From NCBI RefSeq assembly GCF_000020125.1, contig NC_010681.1:3348001-3412000 (forward strand): a DNA stretch of 64,000 nt, in the 5' to 3' direction. Under the pieces are notes generated by a model, which saw nothing but the letters and a program-made list of their open reading frames with translations, was not told the origin of the DNA and ran no database searches. The stretch comes from Paraburkholderia phytofirmans PsJN (lineage in GTDB: Bacteria; Pseudomonadota; Gammaproteobacteria; Burkholderiales; Burkholderiaceae). The position numbers were made by a program, and so were the translations under genes. Shown one piece after another: positions 20,156-30,186 of this stretch (the first letter of the stretch is position 1; the number at the start of each line of letters is the position of its first letter).

Positions 20156-21091
20156 TTAGCCAAGTTCGCCGACGAGTTCAGGCACGAGCGTAAACAGGTC
20201 GCCCACCAGACCGTAATCGGCGACGCTGAAGATCGGCGCTTCTTCGTCTTTATTGATCGCGACGATCACCTTGCTGTCTTTCATGCCGGCCAGATGTTGA
20301 ATCGCACCCGAGATGCCGACTGCGATGTACAGCTGCGGTGCGACGATCTTGCCGGTCTGGCCCACTTGATAGTCGTTCGGTACGAAGCCTGCGTCGACTG
20401 CGGCACGCGAAGCGCCCAACGCGGCGTTCAGTTTGTCTGCCAGCGGTTCGAGTACCTTGGTGTAGTTCTCGCCGTTGCCCAGACCGCGGCCACCCGAGAC
20501 GATCACCTTCGCTGAGGTCAGTTCCGGACGGTCCAGCTTCGTCACTTCACGGCTCACGAATGACGAGATGCCGCTGTCCGCTGCCGCTTCGATTTTCTCG
20601 ACCGATGCGCTGCCGCCTTCGGCTGCGACTGCATCGAAACCGGTTGTGCGGACCGTGATGACCTTGATCGGATCAGCCGACTGCACCGTTGCGATTGCGT
20701 TGCCGGCGTAGATCGGACGTTCAAAGGTATCAGCCGAATCCACCGCGGTGATGTCGCTGATCTGCGCGACGTCGAGCTTTGCGGCGATACGCGGCGTGAT
20801 GTTCTTGCCGTACGCGGTCGCCGGCGCGAGGATATGCGTGTAATCCTTCGCGATATTCAGCACCGTTGCTTCGACGTTTTCCGCAAGGCCCGCTTCGAGT
20901 TGCGGCGCGTCGGCCAGCAGCACTTTGCTAACGCCTGCAATCTTCGCTGCAGCATCCGCCGCGGCTTGCGCGTTGTGGCCTGCCACCAGCACGTGAATAT
21001 CGCCGCCAATCTTCTGCGCGGCGGCGATCGTGTTCAGCGTCGCGGCCTTGATCGATGCGTTGTCGTGTTCTGCTATTACCAGATTCGTCAT
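20156..21091 (-). CDS. etfA: electron transfer flavoprotein alpha subunit
   Basis: The 311-aa subunit carries the FAD that accepts electrons from acyl-CoA dehydrogenases and passes them to ETF-ubiquinone oxidoreductase. Signatures are the start [35 protein letters not shown], and the C-terminal FAD motif [20 protein letters not shown] followed by [11 protein letters not shown]. The ATG at 21091 is chosen over an upstream in-frame start because homology begins there. It follows etfB by about 14 bp and is probably translated from the same mRNA. Confidence 0.97.
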   Translation of the reverse strand: MTNLVIAEHDNASIKAATLNTIAAAQKIGGDIHVLVAGHNAQAAADAAAKIAGVSKVLLADAPQLEAGLAENVEATVLNIAKDYTHILAPATAYGKNITPRIAAKLDVAQISDITAVDSADTFERPIYAGNAIATVQSADPIKVITVRTTGFDAVAAEGGSASVEKIEAAADSGISSFVSREVTKLDRPELTSAKVIVSGGRGLGNGENYTKVLEPLADKLNAALGASRAAVDAGFVPNDYQVGQTGKIVAPQLYIAVGISGAIQHLAGMKDSKVIVAINKDEEAPIFSVADYGLVGDLFTLVPELVGELG

Positions 21092-21105
21092 TTGCTCTGT
21101 CTCCC

Positions 21106-21855
21106 TCACAGCACCTTGGCTTCGGTCTTCAGCTTCTCGACCAACGTCTTCACATCCGGCACCTTCACACCGGCGGAGCGCTTGGGCGGCTCGACGACCT
21201 TCAGTGTCTTCAGGCGCGGCGTGACATCGACGCCCAGATCTTCAGGCTTGAGGACTTCCAGCGGCTTCTTCTTCGCCTTCATGATGTTCGGCAGCGTGAC
21301 GTAGCGCGGCTCATTCAGGCGCAGGTCGGTCGTGACGACAGCGGGCAGCTTTAGAGACAGCGTTTCAGCGCCACCGTCCACTTCACGCGATACGGTTGCC
21401 TTGCCGTCAGCGACGACAACTTTCGATGCGAACGTCGCTTGCGGCAGACCAGCCAGCGCAGCGAGCATCTGACCAGTCTGATTCGAATCGTCGTCGATAG
21501 CCTGCTTGCCGAGAATGACCAGCGAAGGCTGTTCCTTGTCGACCAGTGCCTTCAGCAGCTTGGCCACGGCCAGCGGCTGCAGTTCCTGCGAAGACTCGAT
21601 CAGGATCGCGCGATCAGCACCGATGGCCAGTGCCGTACGCAGCGTTTCCTGCGACTGCGTGACACCCGCCGACACGGCGATCACTTCCGTCGCCACGCCT
21701 GCTTCTTTCAGACGCACGGCCTCTTCAACCGCGATTTCATCGAACGGATTCATCGACATTTTCACGTTCGCGATGTCGACGCCCGTGCCGTCCGACTTGA
21801 CTCGAACTTTCACGTTGTAATCGACCACTCTCTTGACTGGCACCAGGATTTTCAT
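21106..21855 (-). CDS. etfB: electron transfer flavoprotein beta subunit
   Basis: The 249-aa subunit starts [19 protein letters not shown], the canonical EtfB start; a GTG two codons upstream is rejected. AMP-binding and partner-recognition parts ([31 protein letters not shown]) are intact. It forms the heterodimer with EtfA encoded downstream. A 12-bp perfect palindrome ~125 bp upstream may be an operator. Confidence 0.97.
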   Translation of the reverse strand: MKILVPVKRVVDYNVKVRVKSDGTGVDIANVKMSMNPFDEIAVEEAVRLKEAGVATEVIAVSAGVTQSQETLRTALAIGADRAILIESSQELQPLAVAKLLKALVDKEQPSLVILGKQAIDDDSNQTGQMLAALAGLPQATFASKVVVADGKATVSREVDGGAETLSLKLPAVVTTDLRLNEPRYVTLPNIMKAKKKPLEVLKPEDLGVDVTPRLKTLKVVEPPKRSAGVKVPDVKTLVEKLKTEAKVL

Positions 21856-21979
21856 GCACACGCTCCAAAGTTACGAATACGTCAACCCAACGAACATTAT
21901 AACGACTGCCCTCACGGCAGCCCGGTCGCGGGTGCTTTAGCAGGAGGATATCGCTCCTCAGCGGCGTGACGGCAATAAC

Positions 21980-21991
21980 GAACGATCGTTC
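21980..21991. promoter_or_regulatory. 12-bp palindrome, possible TetR-type operator for etfBA
   Basis: GAACGATCGTTC is perfectly self-complementary and flanked by A/T-rich sequence, 125 bp upstream of the etfB start. TetR-family operators often have this form. No such regulator gene is encoded nearby. Confidence 0.4.
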
Positions 21992-22002
21992 TATTTTAAA
22001 CT

Positions 22003-22031
22003 CGAAAAAACCCGGGCGACAACCCCGGGTT
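22003..22031 (-). terminator. intrinsic terminator of the metNIQ operon
   Basis: AACCCGGG (22009-22016) pairs with CCCGGGTT (22024-22031). On the minus strand the stem runs into TTTTTTCGAG, ending metQ transcription. Confidence 0.8.
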
Positions 22032-22093
22032 AAGACTTACGACTCTAAACTTTCCATTGCCGTCGTATCTTGCTTGCTTTGTAGGCAACCCGC

Positions 22094-22891
22094 TTACCAC
22101 GCGGTGATGACCGACCCGCCGAATTTGCTTTCCACGAACTGCTTCACTTCCGGCGAATGATACGCCGCGACCAGCTTGGCAACCCACGGCTTATTTTTGT
22201 CTGCCTCGCGGATGGCGATGACGTTCACGTAAGGACCTTTCGGGTCTTCGATCGCGATAGCGTCCTGCTTGGGCTTCAGACCTGCTTCCATCGCGAAGTT
22301 CGTGTTGATCGCGGCCGCGTCCACGTCGTTCAGCGAGCGCGGAATCTGCGCAGCGTCGAGCTCGACGATCTTCAGCTTCTTCGGATTGTCGACGATATCG
22401 AGCGGCGTCGCCTTCAGGCCCGCGTCGGCACGCAGTTTCAGCAGACCCTGCTTTTGCAGCAACAGCAGCGCGCGGCCGCCGTTGGTCGGATCGTTCGGCA
22501 CCGCGATCTTCGCGCCCGGTTGCAGTTCGGCGAGCGTCTTCACTTTCTTCGAATAGATGCCCATCGGGTACGTGACCGTATCCGCGATACGGATCAGCTT
22601 GTAGCCGCGGTCCTTCACCTGCGCTTGCAGATACGGGTCGTGCTGGTAGCTGTTCGCGTCCAGATCGCCGCCGGCGAGCGCGGCGTTCGGTTGCACGTAG
22701 TCGGAGAATTCGACGATCTTGATGTTCAGACCGTTCCTGGCCGCGACCGTCTTCACGACCTCCATGATCTGCGCGTGCGGACCGCCGGTGACGCCGACCT
22801 TGATCGTGTCTTCAGCGTAAGCCGCGTTGGCGGCGATGAGCGATGCGGCGCCGAGCGCGGCAGCCAGCTTGAGAATGAAACGACGTTGCAT
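22094..22891 (-). CDS. metQ: methionine ABC transporter substrate-binding protein
   Basis: The 265-aa NlpA/MetQ family protein has a signal peptide (QRRFILKLAAALGAASLIAA ending NAAYA) without a lipobox Cys at the cleavage point, so it is probably a soluble periplasmic protein. MetQ motifs include VGVTGGPHAQIMEVVK, EFSDYVQPNAALAGGDLDAN and SYQHDPYL. It captures D/L-methionine for MetNI. The ATG at 22891 follows GGAAAGG and is preferred over an upstream TTG. It is the last gene of metNIQ. Confidence 0.95.
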   Translation of the reverse strand: MQRRFILKLAAALGAASLIAANAAYAEDTIKVGVTGGPHAQIMEVVKTVAARNGLNIKIVEFSDYVQPNAALAGGDLDANSYQHDPYLQAQVKDRGYKLIRIADTVTYPMGIYSKKVKTLAELQPGAKIAVPNDPTNGGRALLLLQKQGLLKLRADAGLKATPLDIVDNPKKLKIVELDAAQIPRSLNDVDAAAINTNFAMEAGLKPKQDAIAIEDPKGPYVNVIAIREADKNKPWVAKLVAAYHSPEVKQFVESKFGGSVITAW

Positions 22892-22924
22892 GATGGACCT
22901 TTCCAACCTATCGACTTTGTTGTT

Positions 22925-23578
22925 TTACTTATGGCTCAAACGACGCACGAGCCAATCCCCGAACGACTGCACCAACTGTACGAAGACGATCAGAATCACC
23001 ACGACCGTCAACATCACTTCCGGCAGGAACCGCTGATACCCATAGCGAATGCCGAGATCGCCGAGCCCGCCGCCACCGATCGCGCCGGCCATCGCCGAAT
23101 AGCCGACCAGCGAGACGAAGGTGATCGTCAAGCCGGCGACCACGCCCGGCAGCGACTCCGGCAATAACACCTTGAAGACAATCTGGCTGGTGGTCGCGCC
23201 CATCGCCTGGGCCGCTTCGATCAGACCGCGATCCACTTCGCGCAGCGCCGTCTCGACCAGACGCGCGATGAACGGCGCGGCAGCGATAGTCAACGGCACG
23301 ACGGCAGCCGCCGTGCCGATCGAGGAACCGACCACCAGACGTGTGAACGGAATCACGGCGACGAGCAGAATGATGAACGGCGTCGAACGCACGGCATTGA
23401 CAATCACGCCCATCGCGCGATTGACGGCGATGTTCTGCAGCACGCCCTGGCGATCCGTGAGATACAGCACCACGCCGAGCGGCAAGCCGACCAAAGCGCC
23501 GACCAGTCCGGAAATGCCCACCATGACGAGCGTTTCCCAGAACGACTGGACGAACATATCGAACATTTCACTCAACAT
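22925..23578 (-). CDS. metI: methionine ABC transporter permease
   Basis: The 217-aa inner-membrane permease has about five spans and the EAA-type loop [20 protein letters not shown] that docks to MetN. Family sequence includes [20 protein letters not shown] and [20 protein letters not shown]. The start at 23578 overlaps the end of metN by 11 bp, consistent with translational coupling. Confidence 0.96.
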   Translation of the reverse strand: MLSEMFDMFVQSFWETLVMVGISGLVGALVGLPLGVVLYLTDRQGVLQNIAVNRAMGVIVNAVRSTPFIILLVAVIPFTRLVVGSSIGTAAAVVPLTIAAAPFIARLVETALREVDRGLIEAAQAMGATTSQIVFKVLLPESLPGVVAGLTITFVSLVGYSAMAGAIGGGGLGDLGIRYGYQRFLPEVMLTVVVILIVFVQLVQSFGDWLVRRLSHK

Positions 23579-24602
23579 ACGAGAGCTCCTCCACCACCAC
23601 ACCCTGTTCACGCAGATACGTCAGCGCCTGCGCCACCTTCGCCGGTTCGCCGCCCGCGAGCACCGCGAGCGAGCCGAACGCCTGCCCCTGGATCTCGTCG
23701 ATCTGGCCGTGCAGGATGTTGAAGTCGAGTTCGTAGCGGCGAATCGTTTCGGAAAGAATCGGTTGATCGACGCCTGAGCCGGTGAAGGCGAGACGCAGCA
23801 AGTGGCCGCTGCCGGTCTTCAGCCGCTCGGCGACGCGCGCCTTCATGGCTGGCGGCAATTCCTGCGCGATCACGTCGCCGATCAAAGCGCGCGTGACTTC
23901 GTGATGCGGTTGCAGGAACACGTCGATGACCTTGCCTTCTTCGACCACACGGCCCGCGTCCAGCACGGCGACGCGATCGCAGACCTGCTTGATCACGTCC
24001 ATCTGGTGCGTGATCAGCACGATGGTCAGGTTCAGTTCGCGATTGATGCGCTTGAGCAAGTCGAGAATCGCGCGCGTGGTTTCGGGATCGAGCGCGGAAG
24101 TCGCTTCGTCGGAGAGCAGCACTTTCGGCTTGCTGGCCAGAGCGCGCGCGATGCCGACGCGCTGCTTCTGTCCGCCGCTGATCTGCGCCGGATACCGATC
24201 TTTCTGCGCTGAAAGACCGACCAGTTCGAGCAGCGGCAGCACGTTCGCTTCGATTTCGTCGCGCTTCATGCCGGCGAGTTCGAGCGGCAGCGCGACATTC
24301 TCGTACACCGTGCGCGAGGACAGCAAATTGAAGTGCTGGAAGATCATGCCGATCTCGCGGCGCGCTTCGCGCAATTGCGCGGCGGGCAGCGTCGTCAGAT
24401 CGCGGCCGTTGACGACGATATTGCCTTCGCTCGGGCGCGTCAGCAGGTTGAGGGTGCGCACGAGCGTACTCTTGCCCGCTCCGCTGCGGCCGATGATGCC
24501 GAACACCTCGCCCGCCGGAATCGACAGATTGACGTTGTGCAGCGCCTCGACCCAGCCCCGGGGCCCGGCGAACCGCTGGGAGATATTGCGTATTTCGATC
24601 AT
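23568..24602 (-). CDS. metN: methionine ABC transporter ATP-binding protein
   Basis: The 344-aa ATPase has Walker [10 protein letters not shown], signature [15 protein letters not shown], Walker [16 protein letters not shown] and the H-loop [10 protein letters not shown]. The last ~90 residues form the NIL domain that binds methionine and causes trans-inhibition. The ATG at 24602 ([11 protein letters not shown]) is chosen over a longer upstream form. First gene of metNIQ, divergent from the hydrolase gene at 24843. Confidence 0.97.
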   Translation of the reverse strand: MIEIRNISQRFAGPRGWVEALHNVNLSIPAGEVFGIIGRSGAGKSTLVRTLNLLTRPSEGNIVVNGRDLTTLPAAQLREARREIGMIFQHFNLLSSRTVYENVALPLELAGMKRDEIEANVLPLLELVGLSAQKDRYPAQISGGQKQRVGIARALASKPKVLLSDEATSALDPETTRAILDLLKRINRELNLTIVLITHQMDVIKQVCDRVAVLDAGRVVEEGKVIDVFLQPHHEVTRALIGDVIAQELPPAMKARVAERLKTGSGHLLRLAFTGSGVDQPILSETIRRYELDFNILHGQIDEIQGQAFGSLAVLAGGEPAKVAQALTYLREQGVVVEELSYVE

Positions 24603-24842
24603 GGAAAAACGAAACGGCGGAGTCTGTCGGCGAGCGTTGTGTGCTCCCGGCAAGCGGCCGCCGTTGCTTTTATTGGGATTTGAGCCCGCAATTCTACCGC
24701 AGCGTCGTCATTCCCTTTAATAATCAATTACGATCTTTTCATAACCTGAAAGCATTAGAGGCTCGCTCCGTGTGGGGCACTCGCGCGCGCACGGTCGCTG
24801 CGACTATGATCGGCGGAACAAAAACGGGAGAGGCGCGCAGGC

Positions 24843-25754
24843 ATGGACACATTTCAAAGCAGCAACGTACGGTCCGTCGCGGGCAACAGCGGCGGCAACA
24901 CCGCCGGCGAACCGCAGCGCGGCTCGGTGACGACCGCCGACGGCGTCGACCTACCGCTATACCGCTGGCCGGCGACCCCGCCAATGCGGGCCACCGTCGC
25001 ACTGCTGCACGGCCTCGCCGAGCACGCCGGCCGCTACGCGGCATTGGCTGCGCGGCTGAACGCGGCCGGCATCGAACTGGTGGCGATCGATCTGCGCGGC
25101 CACGGCTACGCACCCGGCAAGCGGTCCTACGTGAAACGCTTCGACGACTATCTGCTCGACGCGCAAGCCTTGCTCGACGCCGCCGCGCAAAGTTGCGCCC
25201 CGCTCTTCCTGATGGGCCACAGCATGGGCGGCGCCGTTGCCGCGCTGTACGCGATCGAGCGCCTCGACGCGAGCGGCCGGCGTCTGAACGGCCTGATCCT
25301 GTCGAGCCCGGCGCTCGCACCCGGCCGCGACGTGCCGCGCTGGATGCTCAAGCTGAGCCAGGTGATCAGCCGTCTCTACCCAAGCTTCCCGGCGATGAAA
25401 ATCGACGCCGCCTTGCTCTCGCGCCTTCAGCCCGTGGTGAACGCCAATCGCAACGATCCGCTTGTGCATCACGGCGCGATTCCCGCGCGCACCGGCGCGG
25501 AACTGCTGCTGGCAATGGCGCGCATCGAACGCGGCCGCGCGGGTTTGCGTGTCCCGCTACTGGTTTATCACGGCACCGCCGACAAGCTCACCGAACCCGA
25601 AGGCAGCCGCGAATTCGGCCAGCACGCGGGCTCGCCGGACAAAACGCTGACGTTGCACGAAGGCAGCTATCACGAGACGATGAACGACCTCGACCGCGAT
25701 CGCGTGATCGGGGCGTTGATCGACTGGATTGAAAGACGGCTGGTGATCCGATAG
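24843..25754 (+). CDS. alpha/beta hydrolase, monoacylglycerol lipase/lysophospholipase type
   Basis: The 303-aa cytoplasmic protein shows the oxyanion segment LLHGLAEHAGRY, the nucleophile elbow GHSMGG, and later Asp (YHGTADKLTEPEG) and His (EGSYHETMND) that complete the triad. This layout matches the monoglyceride lipase/PldB group that hydrolyses acyl glycerols or lysophospholipids. The actual substrate is not determinable. It is divergent from metN and convergent with the enoyl-CoA hydratase gene. Confidence 0.9.
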   Translation: MDTFQSSNVRSVAGNSGGNTAGEPQRGSVTTADGVDLPLYRWPATPPMRATVALLHGLAEHAGRYAALAARLNAAGIELVAIDLRGHGYAPGKRSYVKRFDDYLLDAQALLDAAAQSCAPLFLMGHSMGGAVAALYAIERLDASGRRLNGLILSSPALAPGRDVPRWMLKLSQVISRLYPSFPAMKIDAALLSRLQPVVNANRNDPLVHHGAIPARTGAELLLAMARIERGRAGLRVPLLVYHGTADKLTEPEGSREFGQHAGSPDKTLTLHEGSYHETMNDLDRDRVIGALIDWIERRLVIR

Positions 25755-25772
25755 AGCCTGAGTCACGCGCGG

Positions 25773-26582
25773 CTAGCCCGCGTCGCGTTTCCAGTCAGGC
25801 GGTCGTTTGTCGATGAAAGCCTGCACACCTTCGAGCGCTGACTCATCCATCATGTTGCAGGCCATGGTCTGACCGGCGAGTTGGTAAGCCGCCTCGATAC
25901 CCATCTCCAACTGACGATAGAAGAGGCCTTTGCCGGCGCTCACAGCTTCGACGGGTTTCGCGCAGATACTGGTGGCGAGCCGCGTGATTTCCGCGTCGAG
26001 CGCGTCCGCTGAGACAACGCGGTTGACCAGACCTTGCTGCTTCGCTGCGGCGGCATCGATGAAATCGCCGGTGAGCAGCATTTCAAGCGCCGCCTTGCGC
26101 GACAGGTTGCGCGACAGCGGCACGGAAGGCGTCGCGCAGAAGAGCCCAAGGTTCACGCCCGACACTGCAAACCGCGCCGTGTCGGCGGCGACCGCCAGAT
26201 CGCACATCGCGACGAGCTGACAGCCGGCCGCCGTGGCAATGCCTTGCACCCGCGCGATCACCGGTTGCGGCAAACGCTGGATCGTCATCATGAGTTTCGT
26301 GCAGCGGGCGAACAGCGCCTGGTAGTAAGCGAGCGACGGCGCCGCGCGCATTTCCTTCAGATCGTGCCCCGCGCAGAATGCTCGGCCCGCGCCAGCGATC
26401 ACGACTACGCGAGCATTCGACCGCCCGATTTCGCTTAATGCGGTGTGTAGCTCGTCGAGCAAAGCTTCTGAGAGCGCGTTGAAGGCATCGGGCCGGTTCA
26501 TCGTCACACGCACGACGCCCGGCACGCCGTACGCGCCGTGTTCGATCTCGACCAGTGAAGCGTTGCTCGCATCGGCATTCAT
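25773..26582 (-). CDS. enoyl-CoA hydratase/isomerase family protein (ECHDC3-like)
   Basis: The 269-aa crotonase-fold protein contains the oxyanion-hole stretches GAGRAFCAGHDLKEM and IATAAGCQLVAMCDLAVAAD. In the catalytic segment it reads ARFAVSGVNLGLFCATPSVP, where classical hydratases have a PE(I/V)xxG pattern. The first catalytic Glu is therefore replaced, while the second Glu position (AALEMLLTG) is kept. This resembles the ECHDC3 subfamily, whose reaction is uncertain. I therefore give no pathway. It is convergent with the hydrolase gene. Confidence 0.85.
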   Translation of the reverse strand: MNADASNASLVEIEHGAYGVPGVVRVTMNRPDAFNALSEALLDELHTALSEIGRSNARVVVIAGAGRAFCAGHDLKEMRAAPSLAYYQALFARCTKLMMTIQRLPQPVIARVQGIATAAGCQLVAMCDLAVAADTARFAVSGVNLGLFCATPSVPLSRNLSRKAALEMLLTGDFIDAAAAKQQGLVNRVVSADALDAEITRLATSICAKPVEAVSAGKGLFYRQLEMGIEAAYQLAGQTMACNMMDESALEGVQAFIDKRPPDWKRDAG

Positions 26583-26656
26583 GGCTCGGTCCTAATGCGT
26601 TTTGAGTGGATGGCGCCGCGCGACTCGGCGACTCGGCGACTTAGCGACTCGGTGGC

Positions 26657-27580
26657 TCAGATCCCAGCCAGCGAGCGCACATGCGCGACTACGCTACGCC
26701 CGAGCGCGGACAGGTTGTAGCCGCCTTCGAGACAGCTGACGATCCGTCCGTGCGCATAACGCTTGGCGATCTCGCGCATCTGATCGGTGATCCAGGCGTA
26801 ATCGTCTTCGACAAGGCCCATATTGCCAAGGTCGTCCTCGCGATGCGCGTCGAAGCCCGCCGAGATGAACAGCATCTCCGGCTTGAACTCATGCAGGCGC
26901 GGCAACCACAGCATGTCCACCGCTTCGCGCACCGCCATGCCTTTCGAGCGCGCCGGCATCGGCACGTTGCACATGTTGGGCGCCTGATTGTCGGCGCCGG
27001 TGAACGGGTAAAACGGATGCTGGAAGATGCTGCACATCAGCACGCGCGAGTCGCCCGAGAAAGCCGCTTCGGTGCCGTTGCCGTGATGCACGTCGAAATC
27101 GATGATGGCGACGCGCGCGAGTCCATGCACTTCGAGCGCATGACGCGCGGCGATCGCGACATTATTGAAGAAGCAGAAGCCCATGGCGCGCGCCGGCTCC
27201 GCGTGGTGGCCGGGCGGCCGCACGCTGCAGAAGGCGTTGTCGTAACGGCCTTCGATCACCGCATCGGTCGCGGCGACCGCAGCGCCGGCCGCACGCAACG
27301 CGGCTTGCAACGTGCGCGGGCACATCGTCGTATCGGGATCGATTTCGGCGACGCCTTCGACGGGCGAGCGGCTGCGGATATAGTCGACGTGAGCTTGCGT
27401 ATGCACGCGCAGCAGCGCGGCATCGTCGGCGAGCGGCGGCGACTCGCGCTCGATCAAGGAGTCGATGCGGCTCGCGATCAACTGATCTTCGATTGCCTGC
27501 AGACGCGCGGGGCATTCTGGATGCCATTGCCCCATATCGTGCAGCAGACAGTCGGCGTGGGAATAGAAGCCTGTTGCCAT
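26657..27580 (-). CDS. histone deacetylase-like amidohydrolase (acetylpolyamine/acetoin-utilisation type)
   Basis: The 307-aa protein belongs to the arginase/deacetylase superfamily. It starts at the ATG at 27580 (MATGFYSHADCLLHDMGQWH); an in-frame extension upstream is low-complexity and rejected. Active-site parts are RPPGHHAEP (paired His), FCFFNNVAIAA, and the zinc site IIDFDVHHGNGT with the distal Asp in FISAGFDAHREDD. Bacterial members deacetylate polyamines or unknown acyl-amides. The substrate is not identified. Confidence 0.92.
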   Translation of the reverse strand: MATGFYSHADCLLHDMGQWHPECPARLQAIEDQLIASRIDSLIERESPPLADDAALLRVHTQAHVDYIRSRSPVEGVAEIDPDTTMCPRTLQAALRAAGAAVAATDAVIEGRYDNAFCSVRPPGHHAEPARAMGFCFFNNVAIAARHALEVHGLARVAIIDFDVHHGNGTEAAFSGDSRVLMCSIFQHPFYPFTGADNQAPNMCNVPMPARSKGMAVREAVDMLWLPRLHEFKPEMLFISAGFDAHREDDLGNMGLVEDDYAWITDQMREIAKRYAHGRIVSCLEGGYNLSALGRSVVAHVRSLAGI

Positions 27581-27792
27581 GATTCTCTTTCTGCGGCGTC
27601 GCGCCTTCGAGGCGCGCGCGGCATGTCTCCATCCAGGGGTGCGCGCCCTCGGCGCGCCAACATTCATCAAGTTACCACACGACGCGGCTGTGACGCGTCA
27701 GGCACAGTTTTGCGGAAGGCGTCGGGTATACTGCCCCGATCGGTTTTCCCCGTCTTTCACTTGTCTCCTGCGCCACGCGCCTTTAGCTCACT

Positions 27793-29022
27793 ATGACCGT
27801 CAAGCTTGCTCTGTCTGCACGAAACCGGCTACGCACCAGAACCATGGCCGCCGCACTGTCCGTCGCATCGTGCATGTTCATGGCAACCAGTCCGGCGAGC
27901 GCGCAAAGCGCCGCCAAAAAGCCGCCGGTGCTGCTCGCGCAAAGCCAGCCGCAACCCGCGGTGCCGCAAGGGCAAACGTTTGAAGAAGAGATCATCCCGC
28001 AGCGCTACGCGAACAATGCCGACGTCAACGCGTTCATCAACGACATGGTCGCGCGCTACGACTTCGACGAATCCACGCTGCACTCGCTCTTTGCCGGCGT
28101 GAGTTATTCGGCCACCGCGGTCAAGCTCGTGACACCATCGCCGTCGCCGTCGGTGAAGAACTGGCGCGTGTATCAGTCGCGCTTTCTCGACCAGGTGCGC
28201 ATCAATGCCGGCGTGCGCTTCTGGCGCGCGAACCAGGCCACGCTGCAACGCGCCTATGAAGAGTTCGGCGTGCCGCCGGAAGTGATCGTCGGCATCATCG
28301 GCGTCGAGACGATCTATGGGCGCTTCATGGGCAACTTCCGCGTGCTCGATGCGCTGACCACGCTCAGCTTCGATTATCCGAGCACCGCCAATCGCGCGGA
28401 TCGCCAGGCGACCTTCCGCAAAAACCTTGAAGACTACCTGGTGTGGACGCGCGATTCGCAGATCGATCCGACCACGGTGCTCGGGTCGTACACCGGCGCG
28501 ATCGGCATTCCGCAGTTCCTGCCGAGCAGCATCGTGCAATACGCGGTGAGCTACGATGGCAACAAGCGGATCGACTTGCGCACGAGCCAGGCGGATGCGA
28601 TCGGCAGCGTGGCGAATTATCTGCGTCAGAACGGCTGGGAAAACGGCCGGCCGGTGGTGTGGAAGATCGGCTCGGACGCCGGCAGCCTGGGTGTCGCGCA
28701 AGCCGCCGCCGACGGCCAGCCGGAGCCGCACTGGCCGCTCGATCAATTGCTGCGCGCCGGCTTGCTGCTGAACGAACCGGGTGTGGATGTGGCGTCGGAG
28801 GCCGGCACGCCGGTGACGGTAGTGGACCTGCCCTCGCCGGGACGCGGCACCGAGTTCATGCTGGGCTTGAAGAATTTCTATGTGCTGACGCGCTACAACC
28901 GCAGTTTCTTTTATGCGCTGGCGGTGTATCAGTTAGGTCAGCGGGTCAAGGCGCAAATGGAAGCCGGCGACACAACCAACGCCGTCAACAACGCGGCGCC
29001 GCCGGTTGCGGCCTCGCAATAG
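27793..29022 (+). CDS. mltB: membrane-bound/periplasmic lytic murein transglycosylase B
   Basis: The 409-aa protein has a signal peptide ending near TSPASAQ without a lipobox Cys, so it may be periplasmic rather than lipid-anchored. The MltB core shows GVPPEVIVGIIGVETIYGRF, with the catalytic Glu in GVET, and YTGAIGIPQFLPSS. It cleaves the glycan strands of peptidoglycan to 1,6-anhydro ends. A Pro/Gln-rich linker precedes the catalytic part. The gene converges on cysM with a strong terminator between. Confidence 0.94.
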   Translation: MTVKLALSARNRLRTRTMAAALSVASCMFMATSPASAQSAAKKPPVLLAQSQPQPAVPQGQTFEEEIIPQRYANNADVNAFINDMVARYDFDESTLHSLFAGVSYSATAVKLVTPSPSPSVKNWRVYQSRFLDQVRINAGVRFWRANQATLQRAYEEFGVPPEVIVGIIGVETIYGRFMGNFRVLDALTTLSFDYPSTANRADRQATFRKNLEDYLVWTRDSQIDPTTVLGSYTGAIGIPQFLPSSIVQYAVSYDGNKRIDLRTSQADAIGSVANYLRQNGWENGRPVVWKIGSDAGSLGVAQAAADGQPEPHWPLDQLLRAGLLLNEPGVDVASEAGTPVTVVDLPSPGRGTEFMLGLKNFYVLTRYNRSFFYALAVYQLGQRVKAQMEAGDTTNAVNNAAPPVAASQ

Positions 29023-29065
29023 GCTGCCGTGCGGGCACCGGGTGCGCCTCACAAGTCGACGAGAT

Positions 29066-29099
29066 GAAAAAAGCGCCGGTCTTGAACCGGCGCTTTTCA
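29066..29099. terminator. bidirectional terminator between mltB and cysM
   Basis: AAAAGCGCCGGT (29069-29080) and ACCGGCGCTTTT (29086-29097) form a perfect 12-bp stem with a 5-nt loop and A/T tracts on both sides. Confidence 0.9.
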
Positions 29100-29127
29100 T
29101 TGGAGAGCGAGACTTTAAGCTACGCGC

Positions 29128-30030
29128 TCAAGCGGGAAACACACCCGTCGACAGATAGCGGTCGCCGCGATCGCAGACGATGAACACGATCGTCGCATTC
29201 TCGACCTGCCGTGCGATGCGCAGCGCCACTTCGCACGCGCCGCCCGACGAGATGCCCGCAAAAATCCCTTCCACCGACGCCATGCGGCGCGCCATCGCTT
29301 CCGCGGCCGCCTGACTCACGTTCTCCACGCGGTCCACGCGGCTGCGGTCGAAAATCTTCGGCAGATAAGCTTCCGGCCATTTGCGGATGCCCGGAATGCG
29401 TGAACCTTCTTCAGGTTGCGCACCGATGATCTCGATAGCCTGATTCTGTTCTTTCAGATAACTGGACACGCCCATGATCGTGCCGGTCGTACCCATCGAC
29501 GACACGAAGTGGGTGATGCGCCCTTCCGTGTCGCGCCAGATTTCCGGGCCCGTGCCTTCGACGTGGGCGGCCGGATTGTCCGGGTTGGCAAACTGGTCGA
29601 GGATGATGCCCTTGCCTTCGCGCTGCATCTGCTCGGCCAGATCGCGTGCGTACTCCATGCCGCCCGTGACCGGCGTGAGCACGATCTGCGCGCCATACGC
29701 GGCCATGCTCTGACGGCGTTCCACCGACAGGTCTTCCGGCATGATCAACACCATCTTGTAGCCACGGATCGCGGCCGCCATGGCGAGCGCGATGCCCGTG
29801 TTGCCGCTGGTCGATTCGATCAGCGTGTCGCCCGGCTTGATGCGTCCGCGCGCTTCCGCTTTCTTGATCATCGACAACGCCGGGCGATCCTTCACCGAGC
29901 CCGCCGGGTTGTTGCCCTCGAGCTTGGCAAGAATCACGTTATTGCGGCTGCGGATCTCGTCGTCGGGAAGCCGGACGAGTTGTACGAGCGGCGTGTTGCC
30001 GATCGTGTCTTCAATCGTTTTATAAGCCAT
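29128..30030 (-). CDS. cysM: cysteine synthase B (O-acetylserine sulfhydrylase)
   Basis: The 300-aa PLP enzyme starts MAYKTIEDTIGNTPLVQL. The Schiff-base lysine is Lys47 in NPAGSVKDRPAL, the substrate loop is STSGNTG, and the phosphate-binding loop is GTTGTI. CysM makes cysteine from O-acetylserine and can use thiosulfate. The pattern AKLEGNNPAGSVKDR and the length near 300 aa favour CysM over CysK. The in-frame extension to 30159 is discarded. Confidence 0.95.
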   Translation of the reverse strand: MAYKTIEDTIGNTPLVQLVRLPDDEIRSRNNVILAKLEGNNPAGSVKDRPALSMIKKAEARGRIKPGDTLIESTSGNTGIALAMAAAIRGYKMVLIMPEDLSVERRQSMAAYGAQIVLTPVTGGMEYARDLAEQMQREGKGIILDQFANPDNPAAHVEGTGPEIWRDTEGRITHFVSSMGTTGTIMGVSSYLKEQNQAIEIIGAQPEEGSRIPGIRKWPEAYLPKIFDRSRVDRVENVSQAAAEAMARRMASVEGIFAGISSGGACEVALRIARQVENATIVFIVCDRGDRYLSTGVFPA

Positions 30031-30159
30031 ATCGGTTCTGGTGCTGTCGATGCGCGGAGTCTTCGATCCATCGATTCTAAACCACCGTGCCCGCGGCTGC
30101 CGTGCGGCCCTTCTGCCCGCATGGATGCAGGCGCCCGTGTGCGGGCGCCTGCAACGCAA

Positions 30160-30186
30160 AAAGCCCGCGGCTGAGTACCGCGGGAG
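30160..30186 (-). terminator. intrinsic terminator downstream of comEA
   Basis: CCCGCGG (30164-30170) pairs with CCGCGGG (30178-30184), and on the minus strand the stem is followed by GCTTTTTGCG. Adjacent to it, CAGGCGCCCG and CGGGCGCCTG (30128-30151) form a second strong hairpin. Confidence 0.65.
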
